Assembly: GCA_946632055.1 (NCBI GenBank)
Contig: CAMPAR010000003.1
Location: 1 to 64,000 of the forward strand
From: an uncultured Lachnospiraceae bacterium
Lineage (GTDB): Bacteria > Bacillota > Clostridia > Lachnospirales > Lachnospiraceae
Length of the DNA stretch: 64,000 nt
Reading direction: 5' to 3'
Positions 8,178 to 17,653 of this stretch are shown here, piece by piece (position 1 is the stretch's first letter; every line of letters starts with the position of its first letter). The notes under the pieces are model-generated. The model made no database searches. It saw nothing but the letters and a program-made list of their open reading frames with translations, and was not told the DNA's origin. Made by a program: the position numbers and the translations under genes.

Positions 8178-9635
8178 TTACTCCTGTTTCAGGGTGGCTT
8201 CCTTCAGGAACCAGCCGCGCTGTGCGAATTCCTTGCTGACATAGCCGTCCACCACGCCGGCGTAACGAACCCGGTAGAAATCGCCGTCCTCGTCCAGAAG
8301 CTCGAGAACCGCATCCTTCGGAGCAGAATCGACGCTCTCGGAATCCGCGCTCGCGGAGACGCGGATGTTCAGGGACTCCTCGGCCGTCACGCGCACGCCT
8401 TCCACCGCGTGCTCCGCGGCGATCGCCTTCGCCTCGTCGCCGTACAGTACAAAGTCTCCGGCGATATAGCCTTCCATACCGGAAGTGCGGATCTTAAACC
8501 ATCCGTTGCCGAGATTTTCAAGGATTTCACCGCCCGTATAAGCCGGCATATAGGCCTTGACCGCACCGTCCACCGGCGCCTCACGGACGTTCAGGGTACG
8601 CTCCGGGTTCTCCGCATCGTACTTCACAATGAACATATTCGCGTAATTATCGACAACGCTCTCGGGTCCGGCGGCCGCTTCGGTCTCCGAAGAAGTTTCC
8701 TCCGTCGTGGATTCCGCTTCCGTCGTCGTCTCCTCGGTGGTGGGTTCCTCGGTGGTTGTCGGCTCTTCGGTCGTCGTTTCTTCCGTCGAGGCGGTCGTAG
8801 GCTCGGTTGTCGAAACCTCCGCCACCGTCGTCTCGGGCTTATCGAAGAGGTTGATGATACCGCGCTTATTCAGGATGAACAGCACCGCGGCGGCTACGAT
8901 CAGCGCCACGACTGCCGTGAAGATCCAGAAACGGATGGATTCCTTCCGAAGATCCTCTCGGGAAGCCGCCTTCGGATCACGGCGGGTATTCTGGTTCACG
9001 GACCGTAAGGTCGATTTGTCCGCCTTTTCCTGCTCGCGTTTCTTGCGTAAGGGAGAAGCGTCTACTTCCGGCTCTTCGTCCTCTTCCTCGTCGGGAGCAT
9101 CCTCAAAGCCGTTCTCGTCAAATTCGTCCTCATCGTCCTCAATCGGATCGAAGACAAACTTCGGCGCCTCGGGCTTCACGGTTTCCTTGACTACTTCCGC
9201 CGCTTTCGCCGCTTCCTCGGGCTTTTTATAGGCGACCGGAGCTTCATCATCGTCGTCATCGGGAATCAGAGAGTCAAAATCGGCAAAATTCAGGCGGCGG
9301 TCCTTCGTTTCAATCACCGAATCATCCAGATCGGGCTTGCGGACGCTCTTCTCCGGGGCCGCTTCCGGGGCCTTTTTCTCGGGCTTCAGCTCCTCAAAGA
9401 CCAGCGTCTCCGCTTTCGGCGCTTCCGGTTCCGCCGTCGCCTCCTCCTGCATTCTCGTAAGATCGAGTGCCGGGATATTGAAGGCAGGCTCCTTCGCCTC
9501 CGCTTTCACCGTATCTTTCACGGCCGCTGCCGCTTCTTTCGCAGCCTTTGCACTTTCCTGAATCTCTTCTTCGTCATCGAAACTGTCAAACAGAATGTTT
9601 AACTGATCCTCGAGATTCCTGTTGTCGTCAGCCAT
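8178..9635 (-). CDS. Membrane-anchored protein with tandem SH3b domains
   Basis: A protein of 485 residues. The N-terminal 230 residues are highly acidic and rich in Ala, Glu and Lys (likely disordered, cytoplasmic). One membrane span follows (about 233-255), then a linker made of Thr/Glu repeats (units such as TTEEPTTTEE), and two SH3b-like modules at the C-terminus (about 335-400 and 410-480; each has NVR or NIR followed by a run ending in a VDGYV- or MEGYI-type strand). Such SH3b pairs usually bind peptidoglycan. It is the last gene behind parE-parC. ATG 9635 is chosen; an in-frame GTG at 9644 sits only 2 bases from the AGGAGG. The function is not known; a wall-contact role is inference. 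Confidence 0.8.
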   Translation of the reverse strand: MADDNRNLEDQLNILFDSFDDEEEIQESAKAAKEAAAAVKDTVKAEAKEPAFNIPALDLTRMQEEATAEPEAPKAETLVFEELKPEKKAPEAAPEKSVRKPDLDDSVIETKDRRLNFADFDSLIPDDDDDEAPVAYKKPEEAAKAAEVVKETVKPEAPKFVFDPIEDDEDEFDENGFEDAPDEEEDEEPEVDASPLRKKREQEKADKSTLRSVNQNTRRDPKAASREDLRKESIRFWIFTAVVALIVAAAVLFILNKRGIINLFDKPETTVAEVSTTEPTTASTEETTTEEPTTTEEPTTEETTTEAESTTEETSSETEAAAGPESVVDNYANMFIVKYDAENPERTLNVREAPVDGAVKAYMPAYTGGEILENLGNGWFKIRTSGMEGYIAGDFVLYGDEAKAIAAEHAVEGVRVTAEESLNIRVSASADSESVDSAPKDAVLELLDEDGDFYRVRYAGVVDGYVSKEFAQRGWFLKEATLKQE

Positions 9636-9653
9636 TTCTCTCACATCCTCCTG

Positions 9654-11891
9654 TTACTTAATATGCTCCGGTTTGCCGTCTCTCTTTTTCAGCCGCACTT
9701 CCGCCAGATTCACCCTGGACTTTCCGATCTTGACGACGAATTTCGCGCCGGGATCGAAATCGTATACGGCCGTCACCGTCTCACCGTCTGAAAGCTTCAG
9801 CCCTCTCACGCCGACGGAGGTCTTCTTGTACAGCGAGATCTCCTCGGTCTTGAAGCGGAGAATGTTCCGCTCGCTCGTCACGAGAACCGTATCGGTTCCC
9901 CGGGCTTCTCCGACATAAAGCAGCTTATCACCATCTGCAAGCTTTGTCGCAGCGATTGTTTTCTTCACAGAATCAAACTCAGAAGCTTCCACTCGCTTTA
10001 TCATAGCATGAGACGTCGCAAATAGCAAGATTTTATCCTTCAAATTCTCGAAGGAATCAATCATCAGAATTTCTTCTTTCGAGGAGTCGTAGTTGGAAAT
10101 ATTATCGGCCGGGATTCCCTTGTCCTTCAGTTTGCAGAGCGGGACGTCCTTCATCTTCAGCTGATGGCAGTTTCCGATGTCGGTAAACAGCAGGATCCGG
10201 GAGTCGGACATGCAGAAGACCATCTCCCGCGCCTCTTCCTGAATGGCCTCGCGGTTCTTCTCGTAGAAGGACAGGTCGTACATCTTGACATAGCCGAAGC
10301 GGTTCATGGTGAACACGACCGGAAGCACCACCTCCGGGGCCTCCTCATAGACCGCCTCCTCGGCGTCGATGATCTCCGTGCGCCGCGGCAGCTGATAGTC
10401 TTCCTTAATCTGCTCGAGGTCCTGCTTGATCACGCGCACGAGTTCCTTTTCGTTCTTCAGGATTTTCTCATAGCGGCGGATTTTGTCAAGCGTTTCCTTA
10501 TGCTCGTTCTGCAGCGCGAGGATCTCGAGACCGATCAGCTTTGCCAGTCGAAGGTCGAGAATCGCCTGCGCCTGGTTCTCCGTGAAGTGCAGCTCCTTCG
10601 CCGCCTTTTCGGAGGCCTTCGACTTGAAGGTCACGGGCGCCGTATTACCGTTTACGAGGCAGTCCTTTGCGTCCTGAAGCCGTTTGGATCCGCGAATAAT
10701 CTCGATGATCAGATCGATTACGTCCACCGCACGGATCAGGCCTTCCTGAATCTCCTTCTTTGCAAGCTCCTTGTCAAGAAGCGTGGTGTATTTCCGGCGG
10801 TTGATTTCCTTCTGGAATTTCAGGTTTTCCTCGAGGATGCGCGAAAGGCCGAGCACTTCCGGCTTACCGTCCACGATGCAGAGCATGTTGACGCCGAAGG
10901 TGTCCTCGAGCTTGGTCTTTTTATAGAGGCCCTGCAGGATTTTCTCCGCGTCCGCGCCGTTTTTCAGCTCGATGATAATCCGGATGCCGTCCTTGCCGGA
11001 CTGGTTCGAGATATCCGTAATGTCCGGGAAGACCTTCTTTTCCACGAGATCCGCCACGTCGGAGAGGAACTTGCCGATCGCCGCGCCGATCATCGTATAG
11101 GGAATTTCGGTAATGACGATTTTATCCTTTTCGCTCTTCTTTTTCGCTGGGACAATCTCGGCTCTTCCGCGCAGGCGGATTCTTCCCTTTCCGGTCGCGT
11201 AGATCTCCGGAAGGTCGGATTTATTGATGACTAGTCCCCCCGTCGGGAAATCCGGTCCGTGCAGGATCTGCAGAAGCTCCTCCGTCCCGGCCTCCGGGTG
11301 ATCCATGTAGTATTCCATGGTGTCGATCACCTCGGCGAGATTGTGCGTCGGGGTCGAGGTCGTCATGCCGACGGCGATGCCCTCCGAGCCGTTCACGAGG
11401 AAATTCGGGATCCTTACCGGCAGCACCGAGGGTTCCTTCTCGGTTTCGTCAAAGTTCGGGATGAAATCGACGGTGTCCTTGTCAAGGTCCTTCAGATACA
11501 CGTCCTGCGTGAATTTCTTCAGGCGGGCCTCGGTGTAACGCATGGCTGCGGCGCCGTCTCCCTCAATGGAGCCGAAGTTTCCGTGGCCGTCCACCAGGGC
11601 CATGCCCTTCTTGAAATCCTGCGACAGGACGACGAGCGCATCGTAGATCGAGCTGTCGCCGTGGGGATGATATTTACCCATCGTATCGCCGACGATACGC
11701 GCCGATTTCCGGTGGGGCTTATCCGAATTCAGGCCGAGCTCGTTCATCGCGTAGAGCACGCGCCGCTGAACGGGCTTCAGGCCGTCGCGCACGTCCGGGA
11801 CGGCGCGGTCCGTGATGACGGACATCGAATAGTTGATAAATGACTGTCTCATCTCATCCGAATACTCGGTAGAGATTATTTTTTCCGGCAT
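9654..11891 (-). CDS. parC: DNA topoisomerase IV subunit A (ParC/GyrA family)
   Basis: A 745-residue type IIA topoisomerase A subunit that cuts and rejoins DNA. The winged-helix catalytic tyrosine is in AAAMRYTEARL, the fluoroquinolone-determining region reads HPHGDSSIYDAL (a serine in the usual resistance position, so no sign of resistance), and the C-terminal half contains the beta-pinwheel strands. No GyrA-box (QRRGGKG) is present and the protein is shorter than GyrA, so topoisomerase IV (decatenation) is more likely than gyrase. ATG 11891 with AAGGA 8 bases upstream is taken; the frame runs 12 codons further up. The partner subunit parE lies upstream. Confidence 0.88.
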   Translation of the reverse strand: MPEKIISTEYSDEMRQSFINYSMSVITDRAVPDVRDGLKPVQRRVLYAMNELGLNSDKPHRKSARIVGDTMGKYHPHGDSSIYDALVVLSQDFKKGMALVDGHGNFGSIEGDGAAAMRYTEARLKKFTQDVYLKDLDKDTVDFIPNFDETEKEPSVLPVRIPNFLVNGSEGIAVGMTTSTPTHNLAEVIDTMEYYMDHPEAGTEELLQILHGPDFPTGGLVINKSDLPEIYATGKGRIRLRGRAEIVPAKKKSEKDKIVITEIPYTMIGAAIGKFLSDVADLVEKKVFPDITDISNQSGKDGIRIIIELKNGADAEKILQGLYKKTKLEDTFGVNMLCIVDGKPEVLGLSRILEENLKFQKEINRRKYTTLLDKELAKKEIQEGLIRAVDVIDLIIEIIRGSKRLQDAKDCLVNGNTAPVTFKSKASEKAAKELHFTENQAQAILDLRLAKLIGLEILALQNEHKETLDKIRRYEKILKNEKELVRVIKQDLEQIKEDYQLPRRTEIIDAEEAVYEEAPEVVLPVVFTMNRFGYVKMYDLSFYEKNREAIQEEAREMVFCMSDSRILLFTDIGNCHQLKMKDVPLCKLKDKGIPADNISNYDSSKEEILMIDSFENLKDKILLFATSHAMIKRVEASEFDSVKKTIAATKLADGDKLLYVGEARGTDTVLVTSERNILRFKTEEISLYKKTSVGVRGLKLSDGETVTAVYDFDPGAKFVVKIGKSRVNLAEVRLKKRDGKPEHIK

Positions 11892-11918
11892 AGCAATGTT
11901 CCTTATTATCTGATTCTG

Positions 11919-12012
11919 ACACCTCATCAGTCAGCTTCGCTGACAGCAAACGCCTTCGGCGCGCTATACGGGTGCCAGCGGCACCCAGCGGCCTCGAGGG
12001 GAAGCCGGGTGT
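11919..12012 (-). repeat. Hairpin-rich intergenic element between parE and parC
   Basis: Ninety-odd bases packed with small hairpins: GTCAGC/GCTGAC with a TTC loop (11930-11944), CGCC/GGCG with a TTC loop (11951-11961), GGGTGCC/GGCACCC with an AGC loop (11970-11986), and CGGC/GCCG around CTCGAG (11989-12007), enclosed by ACACC and GGTGT. The wording resembles short interspersed repeats common in gut Firmicutes genomes, which I recall rather than can search. There is no U-tract, so it is not a plain terminator. It could set the parC:parE ratio. Confidence 0.55.
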
Positions 12013-12017
12013 TATAT

Positions 12018-13946
12018 TTACACATCGAGCATCGCTTCGTTGGCGTGCTCCTGGATATAGATCCTGCGCGGCTCGACGTCGGAGCCCATCAGAAGCTCGG
12101 TCACCTTGTCCGCCATGCGGGCGTCGTCGATCGTGACCTGCTTCAGGAAGCGGCGTTCCGGATCGAGCGTCGTCTCCCAGAGCTGCTCCGCGTCCATTTC
12201 GCCGAGTCCCTTGTAGCGCTGCAGCGTGAAGTTCTTGTGGGTCCTGCGGTATTTCGCCAAAGCGTCGTCGTCATAGAGGTATTCCTCTTCGCCCTTCCCC
12301 TTCGGGATCGCCTTGTAAAGCGGCGGCATGGCGATATAGACATGGCCCTCCGAGATCAGCTCCGGCATGAAGCGGTAGAAAAAGGTCATGAGAAGCGTCG
12401 AAATATGCGAGCCGTCCACATCGGCATCCGCCATGATGATAATTTTATCATAGCGGAGCTTCGAAATATCGAAGTCATTGCCGTAGCCCTCCGAGAAGCC
12501 GCAGCCGAAGGCGAGCACCATCGTCTTGATCTCCGCGTTCGCGAGCACCTTGTCGATCGAGGCCTTTTCCACGTTCAGGATCTTGCCGCGGATCGGCATG
12601 ATGGCCTGATAGGTGCGGTTCCGGGCCATTTTGGCGGAGCCGCCGGCGGAATCGCCCTCGACGATGAAGATCTCACACTTGGAGGCGTCCCGGGACTCGC
12701 AGTTTGCAAGCTTTCCGTTCGAATCGAAGGAGAACTTCGGCTTCGGAAGGAGGTTCGACTTCGCTTTTTCCTCGGCTTTCCGGATCTTGGCGGATTTCTC
12801 CGCGCAGGCGATGACATTCTTCAGGGTCTCGAGATGCTTGTCAAAGTACAGCTCGAACTGTTCGCCCGTGATATTCACGACGGCTCTGGCCGCGTCCGAG
12901 GAGCCGAGCTTCGTCTTCGTCTGACCCTCGAACACCGGGTCCGGATGCTTGACGGAAATCACGCAGGTCATGCCGCAGCGGGTATCCGCGCCGGTGAATT
13001 TTGCCGGATCCTTCAGGATGCCGAGATCCCGCGCATAGCTGTTGATCGTCTGTGTGAAGCGGGTCTTGAAGCCGGTCACATGAGTGCCGCCTTCGGAATT
13101 GAAGATGTTGTTGCAGTAGCCTAAAATCCGCTCCTCGAAGGTGTTCACGAACTGCATCGCAAGTTCCATCTCGATGCCCTCGGATTCGCCCTTCACCTGG
13201 ATGATCTCGGTCACGGGCTCCTTGCCTTCGTTGAGCTCGCGGATATACGCGGCCAGTCCGTCCGGCTCGTGGTAGGTTTCGCTCATCTCCTCCCCGCTCC
13301 GGTTATTGTGAAACACAAGCACGAGGCCCGGGTTCAGGTAGGCCGTTTCATGCAGCCTCGACATGACCCAGTCCGCCTTGAAGCGCGTGTGCTCGAAGAT
13401 TTCCGGGTCCGGCTTGAAGGTGATGGTCGTCCCGGTCTCCTTCGTCCGGCCGATGACCGGCAGAAGCCCGTCCTTCAGTTCGACCGTCGGAACGCCGCGC
13501 TCGTAGGAATCGTAATAAATCTTGCCATTACGCAGGATTTTGATCTCAAAATACTCCGAAAGCGCGTTGACTGCGGACGAGCCGACGCCGTGCAGGCCGC
13601 CGGAGGTCTTGTAGGCGTTGTTGTCAAACTTGCCGCCGGCGTGAAGCGTCGTCAGGATGACCCGCTCCGCGCTGACGCCTTTTTCATGCAGATCGACCGG
13701 CATGCCGCGCCCGTTGTCGCTTACGATGACCGATCCGTCGTCCTCGAGACTGACCTCGATCTTCGAGCAGGCGCCTGCCATATATTCATCGACGGAGTTA
13801 TCGACAATTTCATAAATCAGATGATTCAGACCGGTCCTTCCGGTCGAGCCGATATACATACCGGGACGCCGTCTGACCGCCTCCAGTCCCTCCAGGACCG
13901 TGATGCTCGACGCATTATATTCCCCGGCGCTGTTTTTCTTTGCCAT
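12018..13946 (-). CDS. parE: DNA topoisomerase IV subunit B (ParE/GyrB family)
   Basis: A 642-residue ATPase subunit. The GHKL ATP site is clear (EIVDNSVDEYMAG, DNGRGMPVD, GGLHGVGSSAVNALS), followed by the transducer domain and the TOPRIM domain with EGDSAGGSAKMARNR, PIRGKILNVEKA and DADVDGSHI. It is assigned ParE rather than GyrB because it is co-directional with an A subunit that lacks a GyrA-box; the B sequence alone does not separate the two. The ATG at 13946 has GGAGG 5 bases upstream. The intergenic hairpin element separates it from parC. Confidence 0.88.
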   Translation of the reverse strand: MAKKNSAGEYNASSITVLEGLEAVRRRPGMYIGSTGRTGLNHLIYEIVDNSVDEYMAGACSKIEVSLEDDGSVIVSDNGRGMPVDLHEKGVSAERVILTTLHAGGKFDNNAYKTSGGLHGVGSSAVNALSEYFEIKILRNGKIYYDSYERGVPTVELKDGLLPVIGRTKETGTTITFKPDPEIFEHTRFKADWVMSRLHETAYLNPGLVLVFHNNRSGEEMSETYHEPDGLAAYIRELNEGKEPVTEIIQVKGESEGIEMELAMQFVNTFEERILGYCNNIFNSEGGTHVTGFKTRFTQTINSYARDLGILKDPAKFTGADTRCGMTCVISVKHPDPVFEGQTKTKLGSSDAARAVVNITGEQFELYFDKHLETLKNVIACAEKSAKIRKAEEKAKSNLLPKPKFSFDSNGKLANCESRDASKCEIFIVEGDSAGGSAKMARNRTYQAIMPIRGKILNVEKASIDKVLANAEIKTMVLAFGCGFSEGYGNDFDISKLRYDKIIIMADADVDGSHISTLLMTFFYRFMPELISEGHVYIAMPPLYKAIPKGKGEEEYLYDDDALAKYRRTHKNFTLQRYKGLGEMDAEQLWETTLDPERRFLKQVTIDDARMADKVTELLMGSDVEPRRIYIQEHANEAMLDV

Positions 13947-13982
13947 AGTTCCTCCACTATATCTGGTGTCTCAAACCATGGT

Positions 13983-14011
13983 ATTATAGCATATCTTCGG
14001 TTAAACCGCAA
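13983..14011 (-). promoter_or_regulatory. Promoter of parE-parC
   Basis: Perfect -10 TATAAT (13988-13983), a 17-base spacer and a weak -35 TTGCGG (14011-14006) on the minus strand, about 36 bases before the parE ATG. Confidence 0.7.
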
Positions 14012-14084
14012 GAGGCATTCCGAATTCGTCCCTGATTCCCTGATTTTCAAAAAGCCGCTTTTTCAGGGGAACCGACTGCGGCAG

Positions 14085-16451
14085 TCACCCATACAGAAGC
14101 CGGAAAAGAAGGAGCCGGAAGCGCCGTTTCTTTCTCATATCATCAAAAATATGCTTCTCGCACTCTCTGTAATTGTCATATGCGTCCGTGATCTGGAAGG
14201 ATCCGTCATATTTCAGCGCCTCATAGTCGGACAGGAAGGAAAAAGCACCCGGAGGAAGAGATAGCTCCTCTGATGCCCGATAGGAAAGCTCCCGGAGCGT
14301 TTCGCTGTCCCGCCTCCTGACGCCGAGAACCGAAAGAAGGTTCAGGAGGCGCTCCGCGAGGAAGAGATATTTTCCCTCTTCGTTTCGGCTCCGGTAGCGA
14401 AAAATTCTCAAAAGATGCAGGAAAAGAAGCAGCACGGCGGAAAAGCCGAGGAGGAACAGAAGCGCCCAGCCGGCCGCCCGAAGCGCGCGGAACAGAAGCT
14501 CATAGGGGAATCCGTCCTCTTCCCTCTCTTCGGCGTGTACAAGCCCCGGGTCAAAGGGATAGGGATCCGAAGGAATTTCCTCCGGCATTCCGGCCACGCT
14601 TCCGTCCCCGGAAGCCGTTTCCGAGCCGTCCTTCCGCTCCTGCGTCTTCCAGGCCGCATAGCGGAAGGCGGAAAAGCCTGGCGTCGGTTCGAAGGGAATC
14701 CAGCCGATTCCGTCGATAAAGACCTCCGGCCAGGCGTGCGACATGGAGGAACGCACCGTGATTTCAGACTCGCCTGCGGCCGGCACCAGGAAGCCTTGCA
14801 CATAACGCGCCGGAAAACCTTCGTTTCTCGCAAGCAGCGCGAAGGCCGTGGCAAAGTAGCTGCAGTAGCCGCTTCTTTTTTCGAGAAGGAAGTAATCCAG
14901 GAACTCCTCCGGGCTGTCGATTTCCCGCGGAAGCCGTCCCGGTGAAGTGTCGTAGCTGTAGGCGGAAAGAAGCTCCTCGAGGCGCTTCAGGCGCTCGTAG
15001 GAGCCCGGTTCCGTGCCTTTAGTGACTTCCGAAAGATACGCAAGGAGCCCCTCGGAAAGCTCCGTTTTTCCGCCGAAAAGCGCGTGCATCCGGGCTTCAT
15101 AGCCCTCAAGCTCCTCCGCGGAAAGAATCGGTTCTTCCGAGGTGAAGCGGTAATAGTTTTTCCGCACGAACTCCTCCTCATAGGAAGCGCCCTGCATGGC
15201 CTGAAGAAGCTCGGAAAAATAGCCGGAGCCGAGGTTCATCAGGCTGAATTTCACGGTATAGGCGGTTCCGTAGCCTCTTCGCCCCTTAAAGTACAGATTT
15301 CCGGCGGCGTCCGTCCGGATCGTTTCGCCTTTTTCATCCACCGAAACCGCCTTCTGCGGTATAAAGACCGCGTCGGTTTTCAGATACCGGTATTCGATCT
15401 CAAGATCCCGGCGTGAAAGGTAATCCGAGGTGTAATCCGGGTCAAAGGAAGTCACGGCGAGGAAAGTCAGAAAAGAATCCGTCGAATAATCCGCTTTCCC
15501 CGCTTCTTTTGAGGTCTCCCAGGCTCTTCCGTCAAACTGATCCATGATCCGCCCTTCAAGGTACAGCCCGGTCTTCAGACCGCCGCGGGTTCTTAAGACC
15601 AGATTGTCCTGATCCGAAGAACGCACGTTTCCGCTGAAGCTCGAATCCTCCGAAAAGCCGCTGTAGCTGAAGCTGTAGGCCCGCCCATGGTTCAGGACAA
15701 GGCGCTGGGAAAGCTTCCGGATTCCCTGTTCGATTGTATGATAGGCGTCCCGGAAAGTCGCCCAGTCATAGGGTTTTTCCGGCGCCGGCATGGAAAAGAC
15801 CAGCGCGCCGTACAGGATAAAGACCGGCATCAGGTAGATCAGGAAGCGCGCGCTGCTGCCCTTCTTCTGCCGTGGGGATTTCGTGCGGATCAGCTCCGCG
15901 GCGGAAATCACGAGAAGCGTAATCACGATGACGCTCCCGAGATGCGGAACGCGCACGCCGTTTATCATGAGAATCACAAGCCCCGCGAAGAAGCCGGCCG
16001 AAATGACCGCCTTCGGGATCGGGTGACGCGAGACGAGGAGCGAGACGCCATAGGCCGGAACCGCAAGAAGCGCGGACTGAATGCACTCAGCCCCGGTCTT
16101 CAGAAGCTCCGTCTTGGGCGAAGCGCCGAAGAGCCATTTCGGATAGAATTTCAGGATTTGGGCGAAATTCTTCCATTCGAGGAAGGAGCCTGCAAGAACG
16201 ACGGCGGTCATGAGAATACCAAAGAATACCGTCCTTGAAAGGCCTCTCAGGCTGATCACAACATGCAGGACCAGAAGCATCCACACGAGGCTCACGATGT
16301 GAAGCGCGCGGACTTCGGGAAGAAGGATGTACTGTCCGAGGAAAATATACAGGATCAGCGCGTACAGAAGGGAAAGCGCCAGCTTCAGAAGATCTTCCGC
16401 ACTTCCGAAGATTTCGGAGATCCTGTGGAAATTCAGGAGTTTTCTTTCCAT
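14085..16451 (-). CDS. Transglutaminase-like membrane protein (module 1)
   Basis: A 788-residue membrane protein. The N-terminal quarter has about six hydrophobic spans. A long outer region then carries a transglutaminase-like core: the catalytic Cys is in SGYCSYFATAFALLARNEG, the His in SHAWPEVFIDG, and the third position is in PFEPTPGF, where Glu replaces the more usual Asp. A further span lies at about 655-680, with a cytoplasmic tail. It follows a DUF58 and a MoxR ATPase gene (stop and start share TGATG). Such trios are taken to assemble or process surface proteins, but the substrate is unknown. A second trio is at 43927-48623. Confidence 0.87.
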   Translation of the reverse strand: MERKLLNFHRISEIFGSAEDLLKLALSLLYALILYIFLGQYILLPEVRALHIVSLVWMLLVLHVVISLRGLSRTVFFGILMTAVVLAGSFLEWKNFAQILKFYPKWLFGASPKTELLKTGAECIQSALLAVPAYGVSLLVSRHPIPKAVISAGFFAGLVILMINGVRVPHLGSVIVITLLVISAAELIRTKSPRQKKGSSARFLIYLMPVFILYGALVFSMPAPEKPYDWATFRDAYHTIEQGIRKLSQRLVLNHGRAYSFSYSGFSEDSSFSGNVRSSDQDNLVLRTRGGLKTGLYLEGRIMDQFDGRAWETSKEAGKADYSTDSFLTFLAVTSFDPDYTSDYLSRRDLEIEYRYLKTDAVFIPQKAVSVDEKGETIRTDAAGNLYFKGRRGYGTAYTVKFSLMNLGSGYFSELLQAMQGASYEEEFVRKNYYRFTSEEPILSAEELEGYEARMHALFGGKTELSEGLLAYLSEVTKGTEPGSYERLKRLEELLSAYSYDTSPGRLPREIDSPEEFLDYFLLEKRSGYCSYFATAFALLARNEGFPARYVQGFLVPAAGESEITVRSSMSHAWPEVFIDGIGWIPFEPTPGFSAFRYAAWKTQERKDGSETASGDGSVAGMPEEIPSDPYPFDPGLVHAEEREEDGFPYELLFRALRAAGWALLFLLGFSAVLLLFLHLLRIFRYRSRNEEGKYLFLAERLLNLLSVLGVRRRDSETLRELSYRASEELSLPPGAFSFLSDYEALKYDGSFQITDAYDNYRECEKHIFDDMRKKRRFRLLLFRLLYG

Positions 16452-17650
16452 CAGAGTACCTCCGTAAGGTCGTCTTCGGGCGTTACCGGCGTCACGGTAA
16501 TGCGTCCGTTTAAGGCAGGCAGTACCTCCTCCGGAAGCGCCGCGTCACCGACGGCGTAGACAATCACAAAAAGCCCCTGCTCCTGAAGCCGGGATACCGC
16601 GGCAAGAAGCGGCAGGGAAAGAAAACGCACGGCGATGAAAACCGCCTGCGGGTTCTCCATTTTCCGGAGGACCGCGGGATCGGATAGGAAGTCCTCCGGC
16701 TTTTCCGCACGACCAAAGCTTACGGCAGCGCTCTCTTCATAAAAGCGCCGGAAGTCCTCCGCCGACTGGATCACGGAAACAGACAGGCTGTTGTTTCGCA
16801 GGACCCGGCAGGGAAGCCCGTGCGACGAGGCGTAGAAAGCGATCGCAAGTACTATTTCAAGAAGCTTGTTTTCGGCCGGAAGATAGCCTTCCGGCCCCTC
16901 TTCATCCGGGCGGAAGCAGTCCAGCACGACCGCGAAGCCGCGGCGCTCCTCCCGGATCAGTTCGCGGACCTCGGGCTTCATCGCTCTCGCGCTCTGGCGC
17001 CAGCTGATCAGCTTGACGGGATCCCCGGGGACATATTCCCGGAGCACCGCGTCCGGCATGCCGGAGGCGTCTTTCTTCTCAAGCTGCAGCTTGGCCGACA
17101 GGTTCTTCAAAGCGCGGATCGCAGAAAGCTCCACGATTTTCGGCAGCACCTGGGCCCGGATCACGCCCGGAAAACGGTAGCGGATTCGGAACAGACCGAT
17201 AAAATCCGTCAGGACCACGTCCCGCACGCCCACCTCGTATTCCCCGCGGTATTTGCAGATGATCCGGGTCTCGTAGGTATAGCGGTCTCCCGGAAGGAGC
17301 TCATATTCGGGCTGCTCCGGCAGCGTCTCGATTTCCGAAAAGTCGGAATAGAAACGGACGCGCACCGAAGAAAAGGTAATGCGGTCCTCGTTCTGCAGGG
17401 TAAAAAAATAGGACACCGGCTGGCCGGACACAAGCGTCCGGCTGCCGATTTCCTGATAAATGCGGAATCGCCACAGTACGATAAGGAGATAGACCAGACA
17501 GGATATGGGAAGCAGAAGAACCGCGAAAAAGAAGCTGTAGCTCACGGTTCCGCCGTAAAAACTGATGGCAAGAAGAGACAGAAGCAGCAAAAAAGCCACA
17601 ATCAGTCTCGGAAGAAGCAGAGATTTTCCGGAATCGTTCTTCGTCTTCAT
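16451..17650 (-). CDS. DUF58 domain protein (module 1)
   Basis: A 399-residue protein with two N-terminal membrane spans (about 12-33 and 36-55), a beta-rich middle, and the DUF58 signature in SWRQSARAMKPEVRELI, within a von Willebrand A-like fold of the type found next to MoxR ATPases. It lies 3 bases after the MoxR stop and one base before the transglutaminase gene. MoxR-DUF58 pairs are thought to act as a chaperone with a metal-binding adaptor; the target here is unknown, perhaps the neighbouring transglutaminase. Confidence 0.88.
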   Translation of the reverse strand: MKTKNDSGKSLLLPRLIVAFLLLLSLLAISFYGGTVSYSFFFAVLLLPISCLVYLLIVLWRFRIYQEIGSRTLVSGQPVSYFFTLQNEDRITFSSVRVRFYSDFSEIETLPEQPEYELLPGDRYTYETRIICKYRGEYEVGVRDVVLTDFIGLFRIRYRFPGVIRAQVLPKIVELSAIRALKNLSAKLQLEKKDASGMPDAVLREYVPGDPVKLISWRQSARAMKPEVRELIREERRGFAVVLDCFRPDEEGPEGYLPAENKLLEIVLAIAFYASSHGLPCRVLRNNSLSVSVIQSAEDFRRFYEESAAVSFGRAEKPEDFLSDPAVLRKMENPQAVFIAVRFLSLPLLAAVSRLQEQGLFVIVYAVGDAALPEEVLPALNGRITVTPVTPEDDLTEVL

Positions 17651-17653
17651 GGC

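Noticed and set aside
9654..13946. Calling the pair gyrase (GyrA/GyrB)
   Set aside because: The A subunit lacks a GyrA-box and is shorter than GyrA; topoisomerase IV fits better, though the B subunit alone does not decide.
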